Shown: positions 41,308 to 49,254, counted from the stretch's first letter. The stretch is DNA of 64,000 bases from Phycisphaerales bacterium (GCA_035627955.1 DASPKU010000001.1:372001-436000); one strand, 5' to 3'. Notes: generated from the sequence alone by a model not told the origin. A program made the numbers and translations.

Positions 41308-42876
41308 TTAGTCAAACCTGATCCCCTGTGCAAGCTTGAGCTGTGTTCCAAAGTTGATGGTGCACGTCTGGCGGCGCATATACGCCTTCCAGGAATCCGA
41401 CCCTGACTCTCTGCCACCACCCGTCTCCTTCTCGCCGCCGAACGCGCCGCCGATCTCGGCCCCGCTCGTCCCAATGTTCACGTTCGCGATCCCGCAGTCA
41501 CTGCCCCAAGGCGACAAAAACTGCTCCGCCGCGCGCAGGCTGTCGGTGAAGATCGCCGACGAGAGCCCCTGGGCCACCGCGTTGTTCTGCGCGATCGCCC
41601 CCGCGATATCGCTCGTTCCACCCTTGTCCCCGAACGTGCTCACGTACAGGATCGGCGCGAACGTCTCCTCGCAGCTGATCGGCAGCACCTTGCCCGCGGG
41701 CATCCTCACAATGGTCGGCTCGACGTAGTTGCCATTGAGGCCATCCACCTTCGCCCGCCCGCCGCCGACGACCACCGTCCCGCCCTGCTCCTTCGCGCTC
41801 TGCACCGCCGCGAGGAAGCCGTCCACGGCCTTGGCGTTGATCAGCGGCCCCACCAGCGTCCCCTCCTTGAGAGGGTCGCCGATCCGCACCGTCTTGTACG
41901 CCGCCGCGAGCTTCGTCACGACCTCGTCCACGATCGACTCGTGCACGATCAAGCGGCGCGTCGTCGTGCACCGCTGCCCCGCCGTGCCGATCGCCGCGAA
42001 CACCACCGCCGGAATCGTCAGCTTCAGGTCCGCGCTCTTGTCGATGATGACCGCGTTGTTCCCGCCCAGCTCCAGCAGGCAGCGGCCCATCCGCTCCGCC
42101 ACCACCTGCCCCACGGCCTTGCCCATCCGCGTCGAGCCCGTCGCCGAAATCAGGGGGAACCGCGCATCCGCGACCATCCGCTTGCCCACAACGTCATCGG
42201 TCCCGATCACGAGCTTGAACACGCCCGGGTGCCCCATCGCCGTCGCGACGCGGTCCGCGATCGCGTTGCTCGCCATCGCCGTGAGCGGCGCGAGCAGGCT
42301 GGGCTTCCACACCACCGTGTCCCCGCACACCGCCGCGAGCATCGCATTCCACGCCCACACCGCGTTGGGGAAGTTGAACGCCGAGATCACGCCCACCGGC
42401 CCCAGCGGCAGCCACTGCTCGAACATCCGGTGCTGCGGCCGCTCGCTCGGCATCGTGAGCCCGTACAGCTGCCGCGACAGGCCCACCGCGAAGTCCGCGA
42501 TGTCGATCGTCTCCTGGACCTCGCCTAAACCCTCCTGCCGGATCTTCCCGACCTCGAGGCTGACAAGCTCGCCCAGCGCCGCCTTGTGCTTGCGAAACTC
42601 CTCACCGATCGCCCGCACCACCAGCCCGCGCTCCGGCGCCGGCACCTCCCGCCACCGCAGGAACGCCGCGCTCGCCTCCGCCACCACCTTCTCGTAGCTC
42701 TCCGCCGTGTCCAGCCTGATCCCCGCGATTGCCTGGTTCGTCGCGGGGTTCACGACCGTGACGATCCCCTTGTCCTGGCTGCCCGCTTGGAGAGCGTGGG
42801 GGGCAACGAACCGCGGGTCCTTGTCCAGCCCAAGCTGCGTGATCACAGGGTGAAGAGTGGAGGTCGTGGGGGTCAT
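41308..42876 (-). CDS. ALDH7-type aldehyde dehydrogenase (alpha-aminoadipate semialdehyde type)
   Basis: 522 residues, complete ALDH. GVISAFNFPNAVWAWNAMLA is the cofactor-entry strand, SATGSTRMGKAVGQVV the nucleotide loop and CLLELGGNNAVII the general-base Glu. The catalytic Cys303 is in GTAGQRCTTTRRL. The C-terminal SDCGIANVNIGTSGAEIGGA, followed by FGGEKETGGGRESGSDSWK, is characteristic of ALDH7/antiquitin and PcD enzymes. These oxidise alpha-aminoadipate semialdehyde in lysine catabolism, or act as betaine aldehyde dehydrogenases. No other lysine-degradation gene is adjacent, so the pathway assignment is inference. Confidence 0.9.
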   Translation of the reverse strand: MTPTTSTLHPVITQLGLDKDPRFVAPHALQAGSQDKGIVTVVNPATNQAIAGIRLDTAESYEKVVAEASAAFLRWREVPAPERGLVVRAIGEEFRKHKAALGELVSLEVGKIRQEGLGEVQETIDIADFAVGLSRQLYGLTMPSERPQHRMFEQWLPLGPVGVISAFNFPNAVWAWNAMLAAVCGDTVVWKPSLLAPLTAMASNAIADRVATAMGHPGVFKLVIGTDDVVGKRMVADARFPLISATGSTRMGKAVGQVVAERMGRCLLELGGNNAVIIDKSADLKLTIPAVVFAAIGTAGQRCTTTRRLIVHESIVDEVVTKLAAAYKTVRIGDPLKEGTLVGPLINAKAVDGFLAAVQSAKEQGGTVVVGGGRAKVDGLNGNYVEPTIVRMPAGKVLPISCEETFAPILYVSTFGDKGGTSDIAGAIAQNNAVAQGLSSAIFTDSLRAAEQFLSPWGSDCGIANVNIGTSGAEIGGAFGGEKETGGGRESGSDSWKAYMRRQTCTINFGTQLKLAQGIRFD

Positions 42877-42894
42877 CGCATGAGTCTAGGACCC

Positions 42895-42990
42895 GGGGGG
42901 GCGGGCTTTCAGCCCGCAGCTTTGCTCCCCCTTCCCCTCTCCAACCTCCCCCACCAAGGCATTCTGACGCGGGCCCAAAGCCCGCCCCCC
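42895..42990. repeat. Inverted pair of the GCGGGCT palindrome
   Basis: Left copy 42895-42917 (GGGGGGGCGGGC then TTTCAGCCCGC). Right copy 42969-42990 in opposite orientation (GCGGGCCCAAAGCCCGCC, with C-run). About 50 bp lie between. Located in the divergent gap between the ALDH7-type and lipoprotein genes. The left copy is identical to the one inside the GH38 gene. Confidence 0.85.
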
Positions 42991-43052
42991 GCCCCCCCCG
43001 CACCGCGCACGGCCCGCCTGATGAGGTACTCTCCAATGGAAGGAGACGCGCC

Positions 43053-43586
43053 ATGCACGCGAAAGTCCTCTCGGCCCTCGCCCTCACGCTCCTCGCCCTC
43101 CCCGGCTGCTCCGGCAACCGCTGGTCCGAGTCCTTCCAGCCCGACCGCCTGCACGCCGACGCCCTCGCCGCCCCCGGCCTCATCCGCCCCGACGTGCGCG
43201 TGGTGCCGCCCGAGCGCATGCTCGAAGCGATCGACGCGGAGACGAAGTTCCTCGCCGACCACTCGCGCACGCGGGCCAACATCTCGCCGCGCCAGCAGCG
43301 CGACCTCCAGCGCCTCCAGTTCCCCATCCTCGGCCTGCTCAACGACCCCGACACCACCATGCTCCTGGGCACCGCCGAGGTCACCTCCGACAAGCCCCTC
43401 GAACCCACCGACCCCGCCATCGCCGCCGCCGCCCAGGACGCCGGCGCCTCCGTCGCCGTCGTCACCGTCTTCCCCCCCGACACCCCCGGGGGTATCACCA
43501 CCGCCCCCACCGCCGCCCCCACCGAGGGCACCCGTTTAAAACCCCGCTGGCGCGGCCTCGCCTGGTACTACGCCCCCGCGCGCTAA
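43053..43586 (+). CDS. Putative lipoprotein
   Basis: 177 residues. A short signal peptide (KVLSALALTLLALPGC) ends in the lipobox ALPGC, predicting a lipid-anchored protein. The body has a helical segment (PPERMLEAIDAETKFLADHS) and a Pro/Thr/Ala-rich low-complexity region (PGGITTAPTAAPTEGT) near the C-terminus, ending LAWYYAPAR. I do not recognise the family. AAGGAG lies about 7 bases before the ATG. A GC-rich stem-loop follows the stop. Confidence 0.7.
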   Translation: MHAKVLSALALTLLALPGCSGNRWSESFQPDRLHADALAAPGLIRPDVRVVPPERMLEAIDAETKFLADHSRTRANISPRQQRDLQRLQFPILGLLNDPDTTMLLGTAEVTSDKPLEPTDPAIAAAAQDAGASVAVVTVFPPDTPGGITTAPTAAPTEGTRLKPRWRGLAWYYAPAR

Positions 43587-43641
43587 GCAGCGCGCAAGCC
43601 CGCGTTTGCTCCCGCCGCGGACGCGGCGCACGGCCCTCGCC

Positions 43642-43665
43642 GGGGGTGTCGTCCGCGACACCCCC
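43642..43665 (+). terminator. Stem-loop after the lipoprotein gene
   Basis: Perfect stem GGGGGTGTCG / CGACACCCCC with loop TCCG, 55 bases after the stop and 75 bases before the next start. No T-run, so a terminator role is inferred from position. Confidence 0.5.
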
Positions 43666-43739
43666 CACCCCCGGCCCGCCGCCCGCGCAACCACGCCGCC
43701 CCAGCGGGGCGGGTGTCGCCCACCTGTTACCGTGTTCCA

Positions 43740-44132
43740 ATGCCGGCGATCCAGAACAAGGAACTCGTTGAGGCGGCGGTCGGCCGGTGGCACGCCGGGG
43801 ACGTTGCCTGGGTCTCGGCGGTGCACCTGCGTGAGGATGCGACACTCGTTCTCACGGCCCTCATGCAGCGGCGGGATCATGCCCTCAAGGGCTGGCCCGC
43901 GCGGGATCTGCCTGTCCATCAGGTCACAATGGAGTTCGGCGGTGTCCGCGACCTGTCACTCCTGGCCCCCGGCGGGCTGCCGGTGCAGATCGGGGGGTTC
44001 GATATCGAAGATTGCTCAGATGCGCAGATGGAGGGCATCGCGTTCCGCGTGAGCGACTATGAGCACGGGCGCCTCTCTTTCGCGTGCTCGACCATCCGGG
44101 TCGCCTCCGTGGCCGCGGCCACGCACCCCTAG
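43740..44132 (+). CDS. Hypothetical protein
   Basis: 130 residues from ATG 43740 (MPAIQNKELVEAAVGRW). No signal peptide or membrane segment. It is mixed alpha/beta with a final strand series (GIAFRVSDYEHGRLSFACSTI) and could be a small beta-barrel, but no family motif is recognised. The next hypothetical gene starts 25 bp downstream on the same strand, so the two may be cotranscribed. Base composition is lower in GC at third positions than neighbouring metabolic genes. Confidence 0.55.
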   Translation: MPAIQNKELVEAAVGRWHAGDVAWVSAVHLREDATLVLTALMQRRDHALKGWPARDLPVHQVTMEFGGVRDLSLLAPGGLPVQIGGFDIEDCSDAQMEGIAFRVSDYEHGRLSFACSTIRVASVAAATHP

Positions 44133-44156
44133 GGTGGCGTTAGTTACCATGCTCTG

Positions 44157-44645
44157 GTGAACCTCTCGCAGCTCACATCAGGGGAGCAGCAGACGCTGGA
44201 CCACTGGGTCTCGCGTGTACTCGGGCACCGAATCCCGTTCACCGATCCGCCCGCGCTCTTCGTGAAGGACATCAGCGAGCGGTTCGCCGCGCACTCCTGC
44301 CGCATCCTGACCGGGGTTGCACCACTTGCGGCGGTGGTCGCAAACAAGCGGGTTGCCGCCATCGAACACTTAGTGATTCTGAGCGGTCCGGTGGAATCGT
44401 CCATCGTGAACACCCTGCGGAATCGGCACTGGCTTGATTCCCCCGTCGTGTTCGCGGGGGAGCCATCGATCGATCTCTACCGCAACCCTGATTACCCGGA
44501 GCGGATCAGGTCCAACATCGCGCACAACGGCTCCTGCCTGGGCTCAGCCGAAGTAGCGCCCGGGGTCGAGCTCGAGGCCGGCGTGTGGGAAGGGGAAGAG
44601 CAGTGGATGTTGGCCGTCTTCAAGCAGCGGGGGCTCCGCTGGTGA
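44157..44645 (+). CDS. Hypothetical protein
   Basis: 162 residues from a GTG at 44157. It opens with an acidic helix (LSQLTSGEQQTLDHWVSRVL) and continues with a Rossmann-like alternation (SRILTGVAPLAAVVANKRVA-like, AIEHLVILSGPVESSIVNTL). It ends in a beta-rich half. No catalytic motif or signal peptide is visible, and no family is recognised. It is the second gene of a short plus-strand pair and is convergent with the zinc-ribbon paralogs. Confidence 0.5.
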   Translation: MNLSQLTSGEQQTLDHWVSRVLGHRIPFTDPPALFVKDISERFAAHSCRILTGVAPLAAVVANKRVAAIEHLVILSGPVESSIVNTLRNRHWLDSPVVFAGEPSIDLYRNPDYPERIRSNIAHNGSCLGSAEVAPGVELEAGVWEGEEQWMLAVFKQRGLRW

Positions 44646-44675
44646 GTCATCGCGCCCTATGCGAGCGGTGCAACT

Positions 44676-45251
44676 TCACACCCTCCCGCACTCCGGGCAC
44701 GCCGCGCCAACCGCAACCCCCGCGCGGTCGTAGCCGCACCACGGGCACCGGCCCTTGCGCCGCCGCGCCCGCCGCCGCCACGCCCCCGCGCCCTCGGTGA
44801 GCGTCAGGATCACACCGGCCGCGAGCAGGGTGTTGAGGGTGAAGCCGAGGGGGAGGATGCCGACGCCCAGCACAACATCGTCGGGCCGCCTTATCCATTC
44901 TCCGCTCCCGACGATTGCATCATCGAACGCGTACCCCATCGAATCGCTCGAGGTGTAGTAGCTCACCGCACGCGCGGGCCACCCGCTCTCGTATCGGTGC
45001 AGGTAGTGCTGGTACCCAGAGGTCCACGTGCGGCGGGTCGTCGCGTGCCCGGCGTACACGGAGTACCAGGTGGCCTCGGGCCACTCGCGCATAGGGACTC
45101 CCCATTGCGGTACGGTCCCGGAGTCGATGTATTCCTGCTCGTCCATGTCCTCGCCGCCAGGCGCCAACAGCTCACACCCCCACGCCACCGCCCACGTGAC
45201 CACCGCGCCCGCGAGCAGGGCGAGTGTGATCTTGAGCGTCCAGCGCTTCAC
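44676..45251 (-). CDS. Membrane protein with C-terminal zinc ribbon (paralog 1)
   Basis: 191 residues starting at a GTG (45251) that overlaps the stop of the upstream paralog (GTGA). N-terminal transmembrane helix in WTLKITLALLAGAVVTWAVA. A variable extracytoplasmic middle (~100 residues) follows, then a second helix (LGFTLNTLLAAGVILTLTEG) and a basic stretch. A C-terminal C-x-x-C...C-x-x-C zinc ribbon (CPWCGYDRAGVAVGAACPEC) ends it. I have seen this small-membrane-protein design as typical of Phycisphaerae; function unknown. The two ends are almost identical to paralog 2, while the middle is unrelated. Confidence 0.75.
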   Translation of the reverse strand: MKRWTLKITLALLAGAVVTWAVAWGCELLAPGGEDMDEQEYIDSGTVPQWGVPMREWPEATWYSVYAGHATTRRTWTSGYQHYLHRYESGWPARAVSYYTSSDSMGYAFDDAIVGSGEWIRRPDDVVLGVGILPLGFTLNTLLAAGVILTLTEGAGAWRRRARRRKGRCPWCGYDRAGVAVGAACPECGRV

Positions 45252-45886
45252 GCCACCCTCCCGCACTCCGGGCACGCCGCGTCAACCGCAACCCCCGCGC
45301 GGTCGTAGCCGCACCACGGGCACCTCCCCTTGCGCCGCCACGCCCGCCGCCGCCACGCCCCCGCGCCCTCGGTGAGCGTCAGGATGATCGCGGCCGCGAG
45401 CAGGGTGTTGAGGGTGAAGCCGAGGGGGAGAACTTCCAAGGGTAGAGCAGGACCGGCGGACAAGGGCCTTATTACCCAACCACGTTCTGCAACGACCTTG
45501 CCGTGCCTCAGACCAAGCCTGACAGCCAAGCACCGCCAGGGAAGCCCAGCAGCCATAGCGCCAAGCTGAAAGTCCGCATCGGAAACTTCACCCGACCAGG
45601 TCGGTCGCGTGATAGTGGGCGACCCGTCGGGCCAGTTCTCGCGTGACGGTAGCCAAAACTCACGGCCCACGTGGCGACTGAGCCATCCTGGCTCAAGGGA
45701 ACCATCATCAGGGTTTACTGCCAAGACCACCTCTGAACCGCCGGTGGTCGCTTTCGGTACCGGATACGCACACCCCCACGCCACCGCCCACGTGACCACC
45801 GCGCCCGCGAGCAGGGCGAGGGTGAGCTTGAGCGTCCAGCGGCGGAGGGGTGAAGAGTTGCGGGGACGCGTCACGGGCACACCCAC
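45248..45886 (-). CDS. Membrane protein with C-terminal zinc ribbon (paralog 2)
   Basis: 212 residues, likely GTG start at 45886. Same architecture as the downstream paralog: helix WTLKLTLALLAGAVVTWAVA, a variable domain (LEPGWLSRHVGREFWLPSRE ...), helix LGFTLNTLLAAAIILTLTEG, basic segment RRRAWRRKGR and zinc ribbon CPWCGYDRAGVAVDAACPEC. The nucleotide sequence of both conserved ends is nearly identical between the copies (for example 44690-44860 versus 45260-45430), pointing to recent tandem duplication or gene conversion of the ends. The variable middle would face the periplasm. Confidence 0.75.
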   Translation of the reverse strand: MGVPVTRPRNSSPLRRWTLKLTLALLAGAVVTWAVAWGCAYPVPKATTGGSEVVLAVNPDDGSLEPGWLSRHVGREFWLPSRENWPDGSPTITRPTWSGEVSDADFQLGAMAAGLPWRCLAVRLGLRHGKVVAERGWVIRPLSAGPALPLEVLPLGFTLNTLLAAAIILTLTEGAGAWRRRAWRRKGRCPWCGYDRAGVAVDAACPECGRVA

Positions 45887-46450
45887 AGCCTACCGCGCCG
45901 TGGTGGTTTCTCTCCGGGGAGGCTCCGCCCAGGTGTCGGTAGGACGCAACCCGCGCCCCGGTGCAACCTGACCGACACCAGTTGGGCCGAGGGATTCCGT
46001 TCCTGAGCACCGGAGGTGCGGGCAGCCGGTAGCCCGGGGCGCGAGCCCCGGGTCGGCGTGGCGCCCAACCCGTCCTCCTCTTCGCCTTTGAGCCCCGGAC
46101 GGGGCGGCACTCGTTGCATGGCCCGCGTCGATGGTGCCGCCCCTCGGGGGCTCCAAGCCCACCGCCCTCCCCCGCGTACCGCCGCCATTCCCACCGCGCC
46201 CGCCCACCCGGACCGCGGTCCGCCCGCCCGGCGCGCCCCGCTCACCACCGCACACACCGCTCCCGCGCACCCGGACCACGGTCCCACGCCCCCGGACCGC
46301 GGCCCGACTCCGGGGCGCGCCCCGCTCCAACCCTCACACGCCGATGCCGCGCAACCGGACCGCGGTCCGGCGCTCAAGGACCGCGGCCCCCAAGCCGAAG
46401 ACATGAGGCCGCGGCCCCGCCACGCGCCACGCCCGCCCGGAGACACGCCG
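45887..46450. other. 564-bp intergenic region
   Basis: No supported gene. The 3' half is filled by the 21-nt array at 46184-46414. A frame open upstream of the 46451 start only reflects the lack of stops in the GC-rich array. Confidence 0.55.
46184..46414. repeat. 21-nt degenerate tandem array, locus D (11 units)
   Basis: Eleven 21-nt units in constant register, starting at 46184, 46205, 46226 and so on to 46394. Two unit types alternate. One has the palindromic core CGGACCGCGGTCCG (units at 46205, 46268, 46289, 46352, 46373); the other has GGCGCGCCCCGCTC (46226, 46310). The whole resembles a 21-nt array within an approximate four-unit super-repeat. It ends 36 bp before the start of the next gene. 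Confidence 0.78.
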
Positions 46451-47185
46451 ATGCGCACCTCGTTCATCCCCCGCGCCGACGCCGCCTTCGTCAACATGTC
46501 CCGCGCCTTCAGCACGCGCCTCTCCGCCGACCCCGCGGCCTTCCACGTCTCCGAAACCGACGCCGCCGAGGTGGCCGCCGCCGTCGCCGCCTGGCACGCG
46601 GCCTTCGCCGCCACGCGTAACCCCTCCACCCGCACCACCCCCGCCGTGCACACCAAGGACCAGCGCCGCGCCGACGCCGAGCGCGTCATCCGCCGCGTGG
46701 CCGCCCTCATCCGCGTCAACCCGCTGGTGAGCAGCGCCCTCAAGGTCGGCATCGGCATCCGGCCCCCGCCGCGCCGGTTCCCGCTGAACCCCGCGCCGCA
46801 CGAGTGCCCCAGCCTCAAGATCACCAACGACTCGCACGAGCGGCACCTGCTCCGCGTCATCAACCCCACCTCCCCCCGCAGCGCCCGCCCTCACGGCACC
46901 GTCGGCCTGCTGCTAGTTCGTGTCATCAGCGACGGCCCCGCCGCGGGCCGCGAGTCGGCCGAGTTTGTCGCCGTGCTCACCCGCGACCGCGTCACGCTCG
47001 ACGCCCCCCGCGCCGCACCGGGCACCCACGTCACCTACTTCGCCGCCTGGATCGGCACCCGCGGCGACCTTTCTCCCTGGAGCCAGGGGGCGTCGGCCCA
47101 CATCGCGCCGTGGCTGCGGGGCGGTGCGTGCAGCCCGAAGCGTGCCGGCGACGAGGACGCGGGGCCGGCCAAGCTCGCGGCGTGA
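46451..47185 (+). CDS. Hypothetical protein
   Basis: 244 residues from ATG 46451 (MRTSFIPRADAAFVNMSRAF). The N-terminal half is helical and Ala-rich (AAEVAAAVAAWHAAFAATRN). It contains TKDQRRADAERVIRRVAALI and a C-terminal part that looks like a fibronectin-like beta domain (HVTYFAAWIGTRGDLSPWSQ, ending SAHIAPWL). I have the impression of a planctomycete family annotated as hypothetical with a helical plus Fn3-like layout, but cannot name it. No signal peptide. The 21-nt array D forms its upstream region. Confidence 0.65.
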   Translation: MRTSFIPRADAAFVNMSRAFSTRLSADPAAFHVSETDAAEVAAAVAAWHAAFAATRNPSTRTTPAVHTKDQRRADAERVIRRVAALIRVNPLVSSALKVGIGIRPPPRRFPLNPAPHECPSLKITNDSHERHLLRVINPTSPRSARPHGTVGLLLVRVISDGPAAGRESAEFVAVLTRDRVTLDAPRAAPGTHVTYFAAWIGTRGDLSPWSQGASAHIAPWLRGGACSPKRAGDEDAGPAKLAA

Positions 47186-47253
47186 GCCCTTGTACCCGAG
47201 CGTCCTCGCTGGGGACCGCGCCGCCATCCCCGCACCTCCCCGCCGTGCACAAG

Positions 47254-47269
47254 ACCACTGCGTAGTGGT
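47254..47269. promoter_or_regulatory. Perfect 16-nt palindrome upstream of the entericidin-like gene
   Basis: ACCACTGCGTAGTGGT: six-base arms ACCACT/AGTGGT around GCGT, 60 bases before the start codon. It is followed by TAGGATTCT, which could serve as a -10 element. Possible operator; no direct proof. Confidence 0.4.
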
Positions 47270-47329
47270 AGGATTCTGCCCCCCGGAAAGGCGCAACACG
47301 CCCCGGGACAACGCGAAAGGAGTCGCCCG

Positions 47330-47461
47330 ATGAAGGCCCTGCTTGTGATCCTGACCGCCGTCGCCGCCTGCGTCCTGCTCACCGCCTGCAACACCATGGA
47401 GGGCCTGGGCAAGGACACGAAGAAGCTGGGCGAAAAGATCGAAGAGAAGGCCGCGCGGTAA
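47330..47461 (+). CDS. Entericidin-like small lipoprotein
   Basis: 43 residues. The signal peptide KALLVILTAVAACVLLTAC ends in the lipobox LLTAC. The mature peptide NTMEGLGKDTKKLGEKIEE then AAR matches the entericidin A/B pattern (C-N-T-x-x-G-x-G-x-D-x-x-x-x-G-x-x-I-E-x-A), an amphipathic envelope lipopeptide linked to stationary-phase lysis. AAAGGAG lies 7 bases before the ATG, a strong ribosome site. Entericidins can come as toxin/antidote pairs; only one is seen here. Confidence 0.85.
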   Translation: MKALLVILTAVAACVLLTACNTMEGLGKDTKKLGEKIEEKAAR

Positions 47462-47502
47462 GCAGTCCCGCAGCGCTGACGAGGCCTTCGGGACTGGAAG
47501 CC

Positions 47503-47678
47503 TTGAACGCGGAGGATGCGGAGGGAATAACGCGGAGTCGCGCGGAGAAGGGCGTGGAGGACTGACCGCCCGCAAGGTGCGGGTCATGAGATCCAACCCC
47601 GCGATCCCCCACTATTTCCCTTCCGTACCCTGTTCCTAAGGCTCCGACTCTGCATTCTCTGCGTGCTCTGCGGTTCAA
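47503..47678. repeat. Long imperfect inverted repeat (CGCGGAG / CGCAGAG units)
   Basis: The left arm 47503-47550 starts TTGAACGCGGAGGATGCGGA. The right arm 47646-47678, in reverse complement, starts TTGAACCGCAGAGCACGCAG. Both are built of (A/C)GC(G/A)GAG units. The spacer is about 95 bp. Fills the gap between the entericidin-like gene and the SDR gene. Confidence 0.7.
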
Positions 47679-47683
47679 TCCTC

Positions 47684-48520
47684 ATGCCCAAAGACCTGCG
47701 CAACCTCCCCATCGCCATCACCGGCGCCTCCAGCGGCATCGGCATGGCTACCGCCGTGGCGTGCGCCCGCGCGGGGATGCCCGTCGCCCTCGGCGCTCGC
47801 CGCGAGGACAAGTTAGAGAGAGTTGCTGAGCAGATCCGGCGCGAGGGCGGGCGTGCGATCGTCGTGCGCACGAACGTGGACTCGCCCGCCGACTGCGAGG
47901 CCCTCGTGGAGCGGACGATCGCGGAGTTCGGCTCCATCTACAGCGTGTTCGCCAACGCCGGCTACGGGGCCGACACACCCATCGCCCCGCCCAACGCCGC
48001 CAGCGACGCCGACATCCGCGCGATGTTCGAGACCAACTTCTTCGGCACGCTCAACACGATCCGCCCCGCCCTGCCGCACATGCTGAAGGCGGGCCGCGGG
48101 CACGTGCTGATCTGCTCCAGCTGTCTCAGCAAGTTCGCCCTGCCGTGGCACACGGTGTACTCCGCCACCAAGGCCGCCCAGGACCACATCGGCCGCGGGC
48201 TTCTGGTGGAGCTCAAGCCACGCGGTATCGCGGTCTCGACGGTGCACCCCATCGGAACGACCACCGAGTTCTTCGAGCAGTCCGCCGCCCGCTCGCACAA
48301 GGCCGCGGGGGCCGCAGACGGGCCGAAGCCGGCGGAGATCCGCACGCCGCGCTTCATGATGCAGCCCCCCGAGACCGTCGCCAACGCGATCGTCAAGAGC
48401 CTCCGCAAGCCCCGCGGCGAGGTCTGGACCAGCCTCCCCGTCCGCCTCGCCTTCGCCACCCTCACCGCCTTCCCCGGCCTCCGCGACGCGGTCACGGCGA
48501 GGAAGTACGCGCGGCCCTAA
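47684..48520 (+). CDS. Short-chain dehydrogenase/reductase
   Basis: 278 residues. Classical SDR: PIAITGASSGIGMATAVACA (nucleotide motif), RTNVDSPADCEALVERTIAE (acidic strand) and VFANAGYGADTP (N-A-G). The catalytic Ser is in ICSSCLSKFAL, and the Tyr-x-x-x-Lys is in HTVYSATKAAQDHIGRGL, followed by ISTVHP-like AVSTVHPIGTTTEF. It is NAD(P)-dependent; substrate unknown. ATG 47684 is the family start; the preceding sequence belongs to the inverted repeat, so the promoter may lie in or before the repeat. Confidence 0.88.
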   Translation: MPKDLRNLPIAITGASSGIGMATAVACARAGMPVALGARREDKLERVAEQIRREGGRAIVVRTNVDSPADCEALVERTIAEFGSIYSVFANAGYGADTPIAPPNAASDADIRAMFETNFFGTLNTIRPALPHMLKAGRGHVLICSSCLSKFALPWHTVYSATKAAQDHIGRGLLVELKPRGIAVSTVHPIGTTTEFFEQSAARSHKAAGAADGPKPAEIRTPRFMMQPPETVANAIVKSLRKPRGEVWTSLPVRLAFATLTAFPGLRDAVTARKYARP

Positions 48521-48529
48521 ACTTCAGCC

Positions 48530-48769
48530 ATGACGATCAACGTCCCCGACGACATCCTGAAGCAGGCGGGGGTGACCGAGCGGGACCTCCTGATCGAGCT
48601 CGCGTGCCGCCTGTTCGACGCCGAGAAGCTCGTCAAGGCCGATGCCGCCCGCCTCTGCGGCCTCGACCGGCCCGCGTTCGAGAACGAGCTGCACAAGCGG
48701 CGGCTGCCGCTCTACCACACCTCGCTTGAGGACTACGAGCTCGACCGCGCCGGGAAGAAGGCGGGCTGA
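48530..48769 (+). CDS. UPF0175 family antitoxin-like protein
   Basis: 79 residues. VPDDILKQAGVTERDLLIEL, then ACRLFDAEKLVKADAARLCG and LDRPAFENELHKRRLPLYH are the three blocks of UPF0175, a small helix-turn-helix-like family usually encoded directly upstream of DUF3368 PIN-like toxins. It probably binds DNA and neutralises the partner. Its stop overlaps the toxin start (TGATG), which couples translation. Confidence 0.92.
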   Translation: MTINVPDDILKQAGVTERDLLIELACRLFDAEKLVKADAARLCGLDRPAFENELHKRRLPLYHTSLEDYELDRAGKKAG

Positions 48770-49254
48770 TGCTCGTTGTCAGCGACACCTCACCCCTGCG
48801 TTCACTGCAGGCGCTCGGCCTCGTGCACGTTTTGGAAGCGCTCTATCAGTCGGTGGTGATCCCTCCTGCGGTGATGACGGAGCTGCGCGTCGATGTCGCC
48901 GGGCTAGGCCCATTCGATCCGGCAACGTTCCCGTTCATTCGAGTGCAGGCGCCGAGTGCCATCCCAGCGGCCATCGCCTTGGACGCGCAGCTGGGCCCCG
49001 GCGAGGCCGCGGCGATCGCCCTCGCGCTGGAACTCCGTGCCGACAAGCTCCTGATCGATGAACGTCGCGGCCGCGGGGTCGCCAGCAAGCTCGGCGTCCC
49101 GACGACGGGCGTCCTGTCCATGCTCGTGGATGCCAAAGCGGCGGGCTTGATCCCTGCGGTTGCACCCCTCCTCGAGAAGCTGCACGCCACCATCGACTTT
49201 CGCATGTCCCACGCCCTTCGTGACCGCATCCTGAGCGATGCCGGCGAGCGTTGA
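48769..49254 (+). CDS. DUF3368 PIN-like toxin
   Basis: 161 residues. The PIN-domain acidic residues appear in VVSDTSPLRSLQALGLV (first Asp), LGPGEAAAIALALEL (Glu) and ADKLLIDERRGRGVASKLG (Asp-Glu). VPTTGVLSMLVDAKAAGLIP and the C-terminal FRMSHALRDRIL are typical of DUF3368. These are predicted Mg-dependent RNases that act with UPF0175 antitoxins, as in the gene just upstream. Complete and apparently intact. Confidence 0.92.
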   Translation: MLVVSDTSPLRSLQALGLVHVLEALYQSVVIPPAVMTELRVDVAGLGPFDPATFPFIRVQAPSAIPAAIALDAQLGPGEAAAIALALELRADKLLIDERRGRGVASKLGVPTTGVLSMLVDAKAAGLIPAVAPLLEKLHATIDFRMSHALRDRILSDAGER

